Assembly (NCBI GenBank): GCA_900446925.1
Contig: UAVY01000011.1
Span: 62,001 to 126,000 of the forward strand
Length of the DNA: 64,000 nucleotides
Reading direction: 5' to 3'
Source: Citrobacter koseri
GTDB lineage: Bacteria > Pseudomonadota > Gammaproteobacteria > Enterobacterales > Enterobacteriaceae
This document shows positions 9,254 through 18,318 of this stretch, one piece after another. The notes beneath the pieces are model-generated. The model was not told the DNA's origin. It did not search any database and saw only the letters and a list, made by a program, of their open reading frames with translations. A program made the translations under genes and the position numbers. How positions within the stretch are numbered: the first letter of the stretch is position 1; the number at the start of each line of letters is the position of its first letter.

Positions 9254-10724
9254 ATGACTTTTCGCCATTGTGTCGCTGTCGATCTCGGGGCATCCAGTGG
9301 GCGCGTAATGCTGGCGCGTTACGACAGTGAACAACACGCCCTGACACTGCGTGAAATCCACCGCTTCGCGAACTGTTTGCAAAAAACAGACGGGTTCGAC
9401 GCCTGGGATATCGACAGCCTGGAAAATGAAATTCGCCTTGGACTGGAGAAAGTCTGCGATGAAGGTATCCGTATTGACAGCATCGGCATTGATACCTGGG
9501 GCGTGGACTATGTGCTGCTCGACAAACACGGCCAGCGCGTCGGTCTGCCCGTATCTTATCGCGACAACCGTACCACGGGGGTGATGCAGCAGGCGCTGGC
9601 GCAGCTCGGCAAGCATTGATATCTATCGCCGCAGCGGCATTCAGTTTCTGCCGTTCAATACGCTGTATCAGCTCCGCGCGCTGGTTGAACAACAGCCTGA
9701 ACTTATCCCGCAGGTGGCGCATGCCCTGCTGATCCCCGACTATTTCAGTTTCCGCCTGACGGGCGAAATGAACTGGGAATACACCAACGCCACCACCACG
9801 CAGCTCGTCAATATCAACAGCGATGACTGGGACGATACCCTGCTGGACTGGACCGGCGCCAACAAAGCCTGGTTTGGCAGACCTACCCATCCGGGCAACG
9901 TGATCGGCTACTGGATCTGCCCACAGAAAAATCAGATTCCGGTGGTCGCCGTCGCCAGTCACGACACCGCCAGCGCGGTGATCGCCTCTCCGCTGGCCGA
10001 TAAAAACAGCGCTTATCTCTCTTCCGGCACCTGGTCGTTGATGGGCTTCGAGAGCAGAACGCCTTACACCGATGACGTGGCGCTGGCGGCGAACATCACC
10101 AATGAAGGCGGCGCAGAAGGCCGCTACCGGGTGCTGAAAAACATCATGGGGCTTTGGCTGCTTCAGCGCGTACTGAAAGAGCGCCAGATTACCGACCTGC
10201 CCGCGCTGATCGCCGAGACCCAGTCGCTTCCGGCCTGCCGTTTCCTGATAAACCCGAATGACGATCGCTTTATCAACCCCGCCGATATGAGCGCGGAGAT
10301 TCAGGCGGCCTGCCGTGAATCCGGCCAGCCGGAACCCACCCGTAACGCCGAACTGGCACGCTGCATTTTCGACAGTCTGGCGCTGCTGTATGCCGATGTG
10401 TTGCAGGAGCTGGCGAACCTGCGTGGTGAAGCCTTTAGCCAGCTGCACATCGTCGGCGGAGGTTGCCAGAACGCCCTGCTGAACCAGCTGTGCGCGGATG
10501 CCTGCGGCATTCGCGTGATGGCCGGGCCGATTGAGGCTTCCACCCTCGGCAATATCGGCATCCAGCTCATGACGCTGGACGAACTGAACAACGTTGACGA
10601 CTTCCGTCAGGTGGTGAGAACCAACTACGACCTGACGACCTTTACCCCAAATCCTGACAGTGAAATTGCCCGCCACGTTGCGCAGTTTCAATCAAAACGA
10701 CAGACAAAGGAGCTTTGCGCATGA
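9254..10724 (+). pseudogene. rhaB: Rhamnulokinase RhaB, one frameshift
   Basis: An ATP-dependent L-rhamnulose kinase of the FGGY/hexokinase-actin superfamily, the first gene of rhaBAD. The phosphate-1 loop [15 protein letters not shown] is at the N terminus, and the adenosine motif [16 protein letters not shown] lies in the C-terminal half. A single extra T near 9618 (AAGCATTGAT instead of AAGCATGAT) creates a premature stop after about 121 residues. Without it the frame continues [19 protein letters not shown], giving 489 codons, the E. coli length. The 3' end overlaps rhaA by ATGA, indicating translational coupling. Confidence 0.95.
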
Positions 10725-11979
10725 CCACTCAACTTGAACAAGCCTGGGAACTGGCGAAACAACGTTTTGCTGCGGTAGGTATTGATGTCGAGGAGGCGTT
10801 ACGCCAGCTCGATCGTCTGCCGGTATCGATGCACTGCTGGCAGGGCGACGACGTCGCCGGATTCGAAAACCCGGAAGGATCGCTCACCGGCGGTATTCAG
10901 GCCACCGGTAACTATCCCGGTAAAGCGCGCAGCGCCAGCGAGCTGCGCGCCGACCTGGAACAGGCGCTAAGCCTGATCCCGGGCCAAAACGCCTGAACTT
11001 ACACGCAATCTATCTGGAGTCTGACACGCCGGTGTCCCGCGACCAGATCAAGCCGGAGCACTTCAAAAACTGGGTGGAATGGGCAAAAGCGAACCAGTTA
11101 GGGCTGGACTTCAACCCCTCCTGCTTTTCTCACCCACTGAGCGCTGACGGCTTTACCCTGGCGCACGCGGACGACAACATTCGCCAGTTCTGGATTGACC
11201 ACTGCAAGGCCAGCCGCCGCGTATCCGCGTACTTCGGTGAGCAACTGGGCACGCCGTCGGTGATGAACATCTGGGTCCCGGATGGCATGAAAGACATCAC
11301 CGTTGACCGCTTAGCGCCGCGCCAACGCCTGCTGGAGGCGCTGGACGAGGTGATCAGCGAAAAACTGAATCCAGCGCATCACATCGACGCCGTGGAAAGC
11401 AAACTGTTCGGTATTGGCGCGGAAAGCTATACCGTCGGCTCCAACGAGTTCTACATGGGCTACGCCACCAGCCGCCAGACCGCGCTGTGCCTCGACGCGG
11501 GCCACTTCCATCCGACCGAAGTGATTTCCGACAAGATTTCCGCCGCCATGCTGTATGTGCCGCGCCTACTGCTGCACGTCAGCCGCCCGGTACGCTGGGA
11601 CAGCGACCACGTCGTGCTACTGGATGATGAAACCCAGGCAATTGCCAGCGAAATCGTGCGTCATAACCTGTTTGACCGCGTGCATATCGGCCTCGATTTC
11701 TTCGATGCCTCCATCAACCGTATCGCCGCGTGGGTTATCGGCACGCGCAATATGAAGAAAGCGCTGCTGCGCGCGCTGCTGGAACCAACCGGGCAGCTGC
11801 GTCAGTTAGAAGCCAGCGGCGATTACACCGCCCGCCTGGCGCTGCTGGAAGAGCAGAAATCCCTGCCGTGGCAAGCCGTCTGGGAAATGTATTGCCAGCG
11901 TCACGACACGCCAGCCGGCAGCCAGTGGCTGGAAAGCGTCCGTGCCTATGAAAAAGAGATTCTGAGCAAACGTAGCTAA
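10721..11979 (+). pseudogene. rhaA: L-rhamnose isomerase RhaA, one frameshift
   Basis: This enzyme converts L-rhamnose to L-rhamnulose, a Mn2+-dependent isomerase with a (beta/alpha)8 fold. The first 90 residues are read from [20 protein letters not shown]. One C appears to be missing near 10984 (CCGGGCCAAAACG should be CCGGGCCCAAAACG, giving [16 protein letters not shown]). The remaining frame carries the conserved metal-site segments ([46 protein letters not shown]). Corrected length is 419 residues, as in E. coli. It lies in the rhaBAD operon, and REP units separate it from rhaD. Confidence 0.95.
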
Positions 11980-11993
11980 CCGCGACGCCTGAC

Positions 11994-12105
11994 TTGTAGG
12001 CCGGATAAGACGTTCCGCGTCGCCATCCGGCAATAAATGAAACACGATAGCCGGATGGCGCTGCGCTTATCCGGCCTACGTAAGACCCGATAACGTTCGG
12101 GCAAT
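11994..12105. repeat. REP units between rhaA and rhaD
   Basis: Inverted units (TTGTAGGCCGGATAAGACGT ... CATCCGGCA and GCCGGATGGCGCTGCGCTTA ... CCGGCCTACG) plus a partial third fill the 140-bp gap inside the rhaBAD operon. Confidence 0.9.
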
Positions 12106-12122
12106 AAATGGGAACACCGAAC

Positions 12123-12952
12123 ATGCAGAACATTACCCACTCCTGGTTTGTCCAGGGAATGATCAAAGCCACCTCCGACGCCTGGCTGAAGGGCTGGGAC
12201 GAACGCAACGGCGGCAACCTGACGCTGCGTCTGGATGAGGCGGATATCGCGCCGTTTACCGACGATTTCCACCAGGAGCCACGCTATATCGCGCTGAGTC
12301 AGCCAATGCCGCTGCTGGCGAACACGCCGTTTATCGTCACCGGCTCCGGCAAATTCTTCCGCAACGTGCAGCTCGATCCGGCAGCGAATTTAGGCGTGGT
12401 GAAAGTGGACAGCGACGGCGCGGGCTACCACATTCTGTGGGGGCTGAATCATGAGGCGGTTCCAACCTCCGAGCTGCCGGCTCACTTCCTCTCCCACTGC
12501 GAGCGCATTAACGCCACCAACGGCAAAGACCGCGTGATTATGCATTGCCACGCCACCAACCTGATCGCGCTAACCTACGTGCTGGAAAACAACACGCCGC
12601 TTTTCACCCCGCAAACTGTGGGAAGGCAGCACCGAGTGCCTGGTGGTGTTCCCGGACGGCGTCGGCATTCTGCCGTGGATGGTGCCGGGCACCGATGAGA
12701 TCGGTCAGGCCACCGCGCAGGAAATGCAGAAGCACTCGCTGGTGCTGTGGCCCTTCCACGGCGTGTTCGGCAGCGGCCCGACGCTGGATGAAACATTCGG
12801 CCTGATCGATACCGCCGAGAAGTCTGCGGAGGTGCTGGTCCAAAATCTATTCGATGGGCGGTATGAAGCAAACCATCACGCGTGAAGAACTGGTAGCGCT
12901 TGGCAAACGCTTTGGCGTAACCCCGCTTGCCAGCGCATTAGCGTTGTACTGA
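12123..12952 (+). pseudogene. rhaD: Rhamnulose-1-phosphate aldolase RhaD, two frameshifts
   Basis: A class II zinc aldolase that splits L-rhamnulose 1-phosphate into dihydroxyacetone phosphate and L-lactaldehyde. The zinc ligands HCHATN (from [15 protein letters not shown]) and the substrate-binding [11 protein letters not shown] are present. Extra Cs near 12611 (CACCCCGC for CACCCGC) and 12840 (GGTCCAAAATC for GGTCAAAATC) shift the frame twice. Removing both restores [20 protein letters not shown] and [20 protein letters not shown] and gives 275 residues, the normal size. Start ATG 12123 ([17 protein letters not shown]) lacks a strong ribosome site, so the reading start rests on family alignment. 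Confidence 0.94.
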
Positions 12953-12968
12953 TTCTTCCCGCAATCCA

Positions 12969-13042
12969 ATGCCGGATGGCGGCTTCGCCTTATCGGGCCT
13001 ACGAAGCCGTAGGCCCGATAAGCGCAGCGTCATCGGGCAATA
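12969..13042. repeat. REP pair between rhaD and the alcohol dehydrogenase gene
   Basis: GCCGGATGGCGGCTTCGCCT ... GGCCTACGAA faces GTAGGCCCGATAAGCGCAGC ... ATCGGGCA across a short spacer. Confidence 0.9.
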
Positions 13043-13072
13043 GGGTAACGGTCAATCTTAAGGAGAATATTC

Positions 13073-14224
13073 ATGAGCTTCATGTTGGCCACTTCCCAAA
13101 ATTAGCCTGCATGGCGCAGGCGCAATCGGCGATATGGTTTAACCTCGTCGCGAACAAGCAATGGGGTAAAGCGCTGGTCGTCACTGATGGGCAACTGGTA
13201 AACTGGGCCTGCTGGACAGCCTGTTTGCCGCGCTTGACGCGCATCAGATGTCATACCATCTTTTCGACGAGGTTTTCCCGAACCCCACTGAAGAACTGGT
13301 GCAAAAAGGGTATTCGGCATATCAGGACGCGCAGTGTGATTACATCATCGCCTTCGGCGGCGGCAGCCCGATCGATACCGCCAAAGCGGTCAAAATTCTG
13401 ACGGCGAACCCTGGCCCCTCTACCGCCTATTCTGGCGTCGGCAAAGTCAAAAACGCGGGCGTTCCACTGGTGGCGATTAATACCACCGCCGGTACGGCAG
13501 CGGAAATGACCAGCAATGCCGTCATTATCGACTCCGCGCGCCAGGTCAAAGAGGTCATCATCGACCCGAATATCATCCCTGATATCGCGGTGGACGACGC
13601 CAGCGTTATGCTGGACATCCCGCCATCCGTCACTGCCGCCACCGGCATGGATGCGCTGACCCACGCCATTGAGGCCTATGTCTCGGTTGGCGCGCATCCG
13701 CTTACCGACGCCAATGCGCTGGAAGCCATTCGGCTGATTAACCTGTGGCTGCCGAAAGCGGTTGATGACGGCCACAACCTCGAAGCGCGTGAGCAGATGG
13801 CGTTTGGCCAGTATCTGGCAGGTATGGCGTTCAACAGCGCTGGCCTTGGTCTGGTACACGCGCTGGCGCATCAGCCGGGCGCCACGCACAACCTGCCGCA
13901 CGGCGTCTGTAACGCCATCCTGCTGCCGATCATTGAGAACTTTAACCGCCCGAACGCGGTCGCGCGTTTTGCCCGCGTCGCCCAGGCGATGGGCGTCGAT
14001 ATTCAAGGTATGAGCATTGAGGCGGCGAGTATGGAAGCGATCAATGCAATCCGCGCATTGAGCAAACGCGTCGGCATTCCTGAAGGTTTCAGCACATTGG
14101 GCGTCACGAAAGACGATATTGAAGGCTGGCTGGACAAAAGCGCTGGCAGATCCGTGCGCGCCGTGCAATCCCACGCACCGCCAGCCGCGATGACGTCCGC
14201 GAGTTGTATCTGGAGGCGCTATGA
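13073..14224 (+). pseudogene. FucO-like iron-containing alcohol dehydrogenase (probable lactaldehyde reductase), five frameshifts
   Basis: A group III, Fe-dependent alcohol dehydrogenase. The NAD-binding GGGSPIDTAKAVKIL, the ATTAGTAAE-type core (INTTAGTAAEMTSNAVI) and the metal-binding region (GMDALTHAIEAY, HALAHQPGATHNLPHGVCNA) are visible. The start MSFMLALPK... at 13073 has AAGGAG upstream. Indels near 13086 (+1), 13139 (+1), 13195 (-1), 14135 (+1) and 14183 (+1) break both ends; correcting them gives 382 residues, the size of FucO. It is placed between rhaD and rhaM and overlaps rhaM by ATGA. It probably reduces the L-lactaldehyde made by RhaD to L-1,2-propanediol. E. coli lacks a gene here. 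Confidence 0.88.
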
Positions 14225-14536
14225 TCCGCAAAGCCGTTTGTGATGCAGGTGAATGCCGACGCACACGAGGAGTATCAGCGTCGCCATAATCCCATCTGGC
14301 CGGAGCTGGAAAGCGTATTGAAAGCGCATGGCGCGCATCACTATGCGATTTACCTCGATAAAGAACGCAACCTGTTGTTCGCGACCGTCGAGATTGAATC
14401 GGAAGAGCGCTGGAATGCCATCGCCAGTACCGACGTGTGCCAGCGTTGGTGGAAGCATATGCGCGACGTGATGCCTGCCAACCCGGATAACAGCCCGGTG
14501 AGCGCAGAGTTAAAAGAAGTGTTTTACCTGGCGTAG
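14221..14536 (+). pseudogene. rhaM: L-rhamnose mutarotase RhaM, one frameshift near the start
   Basis: A small (104 residues when corrected) dimeric alpha/beta-barrel enzyme that interconverts alpha- and beta-L-rhamnose. The body ([20 protein letters not shown] ... [20 protein letters not shown] ... [17 protein letters not shown]) matches RhaM, with the catalytic His in the RRHNPIWPE segment. The family start MIRKAFVMQV is at ATG 14221, but an extra C near 14236 (AAAGCCGTTTG for AAAGCGTTTG) separates the first five codons from the rest. An internal ATG at 14240 could otherwise start a slightly shortened protein. It is the last gene of the rhamnose cluster, coupled by ATGA to the upstream dehydrogenase. 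Confidence 0.93.
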
Positions 14537-14559
14537 GCTGTCTGAAGCCAGATGGCTCA

Positions 14560-14656
14560 ACGCCGGATGGCGACGCTAACGCGTCTTATCCGGCCTACAG
14601 GTAGCAAACGGCACAAAATTGTAGGCCGGATAAGCGCCAGTGCCATCCGGCGTCAT
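14560..14656. repeat. REP pair between rhaM and the HTH-cupin regulator gene
   Basis: GCCGGATGGCGACGCTAACG ... CCGGCCTACAG and TGTAGGCCGGATAAGCGCCA ... CATCCGGCG form an inverted pair between convergent genes. Confidence 0.9.
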
Positions 14657-14674
14657 AAACCTCATCGCGCGGAA

Positions 14675-15223
14675 TTAATTTTGCTCGGCCACCAGGATCG
14701 CCTGCGTATCCGCTTCCAGCGCTTTAAAAATGTGCTCCTGATCGGCGGGATAACAAATATAATCGCCCTCGCCTAACTCTTCCGGCGCCTCTGTCAGCCC
14801 GACAAGCGCTTTCCCCTGCGTCACAATAATATGCTCCACCGATCCCGGCGGATGTGGATGTGAAATACGATCCGCCCCCGGCTGCGTCAGCAGCAGGTAG
14901 ATATCGCGCCGCGCCCCTGGTGGACAGGCAGCCAGTAAAATAGCCTGATAGTGGGCCTGTTCCGCCACCACTTTTGTCCCTTCTCCGCGACGAATCACCT
15001 GCGTTTTTTGCGCCTGCGGCTCCAGCAGACGTGCAAAGGGAATATCCAAGGCCACGCAAAGCGCCCAGAGCGTTTCCAGGCTAGGATTTCCATTGCCCGC
15101 TTCCAGTTGCGACAGGGTAGATTTCGCAATCCCCGCACGCCGGGCGATTTCCGCCAGCGACAGGCCGGTACGCTGACGTTCGCGCACCAGGCTTTTCGCG
15201 ATCACGCTAATGGGCTGTGTCAT
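14675..15223 (-). CDS. XRE-family regulator with C-terminal cupin domain
   Basis: A 182-residue protein with an N-terminal Cro/C1-type helix-turn-helix (residues about 10-62: GLSLAEIARRAGIAKSTLSQ LEAGN) and a C-terminal cupin sensor (about 95-180: DRISHPHPPGSVEHIIVTQG). This is the SutR/YdcN-type architecture. It is divergent from azlC-azlD across 100 bases that hold a perfect inverted repeat, so it is most likely the local regulator of that amino-acid exporter pair. The inducing ligand is unknown. The frame is intact and the codon usage looks like that of its neighbours. Confidence 0.88.
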   Translation of the reverse strand: MTQPISVIAKSLVRERQRTGLSLAEIARRAGIAKSTLSQLEAGNGNPSLETLWALCVALDIPFARLLEPQAQKTQVIRRGEGTKVVAEQAHYQAILLAACPPGARRDIYLLLTQPGADRISHPHPPGSVEHIIVTQGKALVGLTEAPEELGEGDYICYPADQEHIFKALEADTQAILVAEQN

Positions 15224-15245
15224 TCACGACTCCGCGTTCTTTATA

Positions 15246-15309
15246 TCGAACGAATCGTTCGACTTGTAAATCAATTCTGTTGCGTTCATTATAATGGAAA
15301 TTCGTTCGA
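15246..15309. promoter_or_regulatory. Putative operators of the HTH-cupin regulator
   Basis: TCGAACGAATCGTTCGA at 15246-15262 is a perfect palindrome with a one-base centre. The half-site motif TCGTTCGA recurs at 15302-15309, just before azlC. Both lie between the divergent regulator and azlC genes, where autoregulation and azlCD control would be expected. Confidence 0.65.
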
Positions 15310-15324
15310 TATGGCTAAGATAGT

Positions 15325-15984
15325 ATGAAACATCACCTCTCATGTCTCAGCGGAGACACGATAAAAGCGATATTTTTAGTGTGTCTGGCCGTTGGCGTCG
15401 TCGGGATGTCCTACGGATCGCTGGCGATGGCCTACGGCTTCCCGATTTGGGTGCCGTTTGTACTCTCCATTTTTGTCCTGGCGGGGGCGTCCGAATTTAT
15501 GTTTATCGGCATTGTCGCCAGCGGCGGGAACCCACTGGCCGCCGCCGCTGCCGGTTTGCTGGTGAATGCCCGCCATATTCCATTCGGCGTAACGGTACGT
15601 GAACTGGTAGGCACCCGCGCCGCCAGCTTTCTGGGCTGCCATATCATGAATGATGAAAGCGTCGTCTTTGGTCTGTCGCAAAAAACACGGCAACAGCGCA
15701 AAGCCGCCTACTGGCTGTGCGGCGCGGGCGTCGCAATTTTTTGGCCGCTGGGCGCACTGCTTGGCGCGATGGTCGGCAAACTGCTCCCGGCACCGGAAAC
15801 CATCGGTCTGGACGCGGTATTTCCCGCCATTTTATTGGCGTTAGTGATCCCGGCGTTCAGGAATCGCACCACGCTGATCCGCGCCTGTAGCGGCGCCGGG
15901 CTGTCGCTTGCCGCCGTCCCCTTCGCACCGGTCGGGTTGCCGGTACTGCTCTCTCTGCTTGGCTTACTGACGAGGAAAAAATAA
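15325..15984 (+). CDS. azlC: AzlC-family branched-chain amino acid exporter large subunit
   Basis: A 219-residue inner-membrane protein of the AzlC/YgaZ family (LIV-E). It has hydrophobic helices throughout (FLVCLAVGVVGMSYGSLAMA, FVLSIFVLAGASEFMFIG) and the conserved small-residue loop GGNPLAAAAAGLLVNARHIPFG, typical of this family. It works with the small AzlD subunit to export branched-chain or related amino acids. The next gene starts inside its last codon (TAATG overlap), a tight coupling. It is probably controlled by the adjacent divergent HTH-cupin regulator. The substrate in this organism is unproven. Confidence 0.85.
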   Translation: MKHHLSCLSGDTIKAIFLVCLAVGVVGMSYGSLAMAYGFPIWVPFVLSIFVLAGASEFMFIGIVASGGNPLAAAAAGLLVNARHIPFGVTVRELVGTRAASFLGCHIMNDESVVFGLSQKTRQQRKAAYWLCGAGVAIFWPLGALLGAMVGKLLPAPETIGLDAVFPAILLALVIPAFRNRTTLIRACSGAGLSLAAVPFAPVGLPVLLSLLGLLTRKK

Positions 15985-16307
15985 TGGGCAACATGACGCT
16001 GTTTATCATCGGTATTGCTGTGTTATCGGCAGGCACCTATCTGATGCGTCTTGGCGGAGCAAAGCTCGGCAACCGGCTGGCGCTCTCCGAACGTTCTCAG
16101 GCGCTATTGTCGGATGCGGCAACGGTATTGCTGTTTTCAGTGGCGCTGGCAACCACGTTTTATGAAGGCGAACATTTTGCCGGAATGGCGAGGGTACTGG
16201 GCGTCGCGTTCGCTGTTTTCCTGGCGTGGCGCAAAATGCCGCTGATTGTGGTGATTATCGCTGCGGCGGTGGTGACAGCGCTGCTAAGGCTGGCGGGTAT
16301 GCACTAA
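15984..16307 (+). CDS. azlD: AzlD-family transporter small subunit
   Basis: A 107-residue hydrophobic protein with three to four membrane helices (TLFIIGIAVLSAGTYLMRLG, LLFSVALATTFYEG, VLGVAFAVFLAW, PLIVVIIAAAVVTALL), the size and pattern of AzlD/YgaH subunits. It begins at the A of the azlC stop (TAATG) and so is translationally coupled. It is expected to form the LIV-E export complex with AzlC in the inner membrane. It is intact. Confidence 0.83.
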   Translation: MGNMTLFIIGIAVLSAGTYLMRLGGAKLGNRLALSERSQALLSDAATVLLFSVALATTFYEGEHFAGMARVLGVAFAVFLAWRKMPLIVVIIAAAVVTALLRLAGMH

Positions 16308-16350
16308 ATATGAGGCATTTATCGGAATAGTAAAACAGTAAACGCAGAAA

Positions 16351-16379
16351 CGAAAAAAGCGCCCTGAAGGCGCTCTTTC
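16351..16379 (-). terminator. Rho-independent terminator after the DUF1471 gene
   Basis: On the minus strand AGCGCCTTCAGGGCGCT forms a seven-bp stem followed by TTTTTTCG. It lies directly downstream of the small secreted-protein gene and convergent with azlCD. Confidence 0.8.
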
Positions 16380-16395
16380 GACAGTTTTGGATCAC

Positions 16396-16608
16396 TTATT
16401 TCAGCAGTTCAGCGGTCATATGCACGCGGTTACCGGAGTATGCGGAAGTGATTTTGTAATCACTGGCGCCAGCCTGCTGAGCCTGAGCGGCGATTTTTGC
16501 TTCTGCGCTTTCCAGAGTAGAGCCCGTCGCGGTAACAGACTGAGCGGCGAAAGAACCGAAAGAAGTAGCGAGAGCGATAACTGCGACAAAAGTTTTGATG
16601 CTTTTCAT
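16396..16608 (-). CDS. Small periplasmic DUF1471 (YdgH/BhsA/McbA-type) protein
   Basis: A 70-residue protein with a clear signal peptide (MKSIKTFVAVIALATSFGSF, cleavage after AFA-like FAA) and a roughly 48-residue mature YdgH/BhsA/McbA domain (SVTATGSTLESAEAKIAAQA ... YKITSAYSGNRVHMTAELLK). Members of this enterobacterial family are induced by acid, peroxide, chlorine or biofilm conditions and lie in the periplasm or at the outer membrane. A ribosome site (AAGGG) precedes the ATG and a strong terminator follows, so it is a monocistronic gene. The individual paralogue cannot be named with confidence. Confidence 0.85.
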   Translation of the reverse strand: MKSIKTFVAVIALATSFGSFAAQSVTATGSTLESAEAKIAAQAQQAGASDYKITSAYSGNRVHMTAELLK

Positions 16609-16736
16609 GATATAAACCCTTTAACTTAGTTGTTTGAGTAAGGCACCGTGCCTTGATGTGATAAATAATAGGCCGGTATTCGAACAACTAAAAGCGGAAG
16701 GATTTGCTATTCTTTTTCAAATTTACTGAATAAAAC

Positions 16737-17579
16737 TCAACCTGTCATCAAACGCCGTGGATGCGTATAAATTGTCGCCTTGCCCGGCTTGCAAAAGCCC
16801 ACCAGCGTCAGGTTACAGCGCTCAGCCACGTCAACCGCTAACGTGGTGGCAGCGGAGACGGCAAACAGGATTTCAACGCCGCACATCGCCGATTTCTGCA
16901 CCATTTCATAGCTGGCGCGACTGGAAACCAACACCGCGCCCTGCTGCCAGCTTTCGCCTTCCGTCGCCCGGCGCCCCAGCAGTTTATCCAGCGCGACATG
17001 GCGACCAACATCTTCATGCCCGCCTGCTAATTCACCGGACGGCATCGCCCACGCCGCCGCGTGAGTACAGCCGGTAAGCTGACCGACTGGTTGAAAATCA
17101 AACAGATGCTTCAGCGCGCGGTCAAGATTCGCCAGGTCAAAGGTTTGGGTAAACGGGAGCGGCGTAATGGGTTTGCCGATGTCATTCAACTGCTCCACGC
17201 CGCAAACGCCGCAGCCGGTACGCCCGGCCAGGGCGCGACGACGTTCTTTCAGCCCCATAAAACGGCGGCTGGAAAGCTCAATCTGCACTTCAAGGCCGTT
17301 GCAGGAAGGAACGACGTCCATGCCATAAATATCCTGCGGACATTCAATAATGCCTTCCGACAGTGAAAAACCGATCGCGAATTGCTCCAGATCTTTCGGC
17401 GTGGTCATCATCACCACATGGGAAATGCCGTTATAGACCAGCGCGACAGGAACTTCCGTCGCCAGCATATCCGGTTTTGATTGCGTCAGGCACCCGCGCG
17501 TCCAGACGGCATGAGAAACAGCGCCCTCCGGGGATAAATTTTGATGGTCAGACAAAGCAGCTTCCTGGTATGGACTCAC
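16737..17579 (-). CDS. fdhD: Formate dehydrogenase sulfurtransferase FdhD
   Basis: A 280-residue cytoplasmic protein that passes sulfur from IscS to the molybdenum cofactor of formate dehydrogenases. The catalytic pair of cysteines is in the conserved [12 protein letters not shown] motif, and the C-terminal cofactor-binding region [18 protein letters not shown] and [20 protein letters not shown] is complete. The frame starts at GTG 17579 with only a weak ribosome site; this start gives an N-terminal arm the length of that in E. coli, but the arm sequence differs from it. In E. coli fdhD is directly divergent from fdoG; here a fimbrial operon separates them. Confidence 0.95.
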   Translation of the reverse strand: MSPYQEAALSDHQNLSPEGAVSHAVWTRGCLTQSKPDMLATEVPVALVYNGISHVVMMTTPKDLEQFAIGFSLSEGIIECPQDIYGMDVVPSCNGLEVQIELSSRRFMGLKERRRALAGRTGCGVCGVEQLNDIGKPITPLPFTQTFDLANLDRALKHLFDFQPVGQLTGCTHAAAWAMPSGELAGGHEDVGRHVALDKLLGRRATEGESWQQGAVLVSSRASYEMVQKSAMCGVEILFAVSAATTLAVDVAERCNLTLVGFCKPGKATIYTHPRRLMTG

Positions 17580-17705
17580 GATAAGAGAGATTGCGTTCAG
17601 GCAGGATGAGAGCGCCTTTGCGCATTTAACTGCGGTTATTGTCCTCCATTATTTTTGTGAGGTCAAAACCGGGGCAAAATCGCCCCGGTCGGCAGGATGA
17701 GAACG

Positions 17706-18298
17706 CTAGTTAGCCGCGAGAGCGTCAAACGACACGGTGTAGGTTTCTTCCAGATCCCTGCGTATTGCTGGTCTGGAAAGCTTTATCGGCAAGATAAGTG
17801 GTGATCATCAGTGTTGCAACCCCACTGTTTTCCTGCCACTTCCTGGCCGTTTACCGCAGCAGCGGACATATCCGGCAACAGCGTCATTTCCGCAGCGCCG
17901 CCCGATACCTGCGCCGCGCCCCGGGGAACCGAAGCCAACTGAACGGGAGCGTTATCGACTCTGGCATTTTTCATTTTAATCGACATCGCGCCGTTGTCAG
18001 AAAACTGCCAGGCCTGCCCCTGCCGGGCGGGGCCATCCACAAAGAGCCGAATTTTATGTTCATCAGTACAGATGACGGAGACCTGTAACTCCCGGGTGAC
18101 GGAGGCATAACCGTGATACATATTCCCGGCGTATTCGGTGCTCCCCTCTCTCATATCCTCCCTGCGGAACCGCCCATAGTCGACCTGTTTTGTCGAAGAT
18201 AAAATCTGACAGTCGCCTTCTTCCGCCAGTGCGGATGGCACATTCCCACACAAGAAACCCGCCAGTAATACAGGCATAAAAACGCTAAGGTGTTTCAT
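17706..18298 (-). pseudogene. Minor fimbrial subunit or adhesin, two frameshifts
   Basis: The last gene of the fimbrial operon. It has a signal peptide (MKHLSVFMPVLLAGFLCGNV ... ALA) and a mature domain of about 170 residues with two visible Cys (GDCQILSST and VSVICTDEHKIRL), as in minor pilins. Start ATG 18298 follows AGGGAG. An extra A near 17830 and an extra G near 17764 shift the end; removing both gives AGNSGVATLMITTYLADKAF and then DLEETYTVSFDALAAN, 196 residues in all. The position after the usher fits a tip subunit of a DUF1120-type system. I do not recognise it as a named gene. Confidence 0.7.
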
Positions 18299-18318
18299 GG
18301 AGCCAGCTCCCTGTTTCA

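Noticed and set aside
9249..10691. A 480-residue open frame antisense to rhaB
   Set aside because: It mirrors RhaB codon bias. It stays open only because rhaB is GC-rich at the third position; no start signal.
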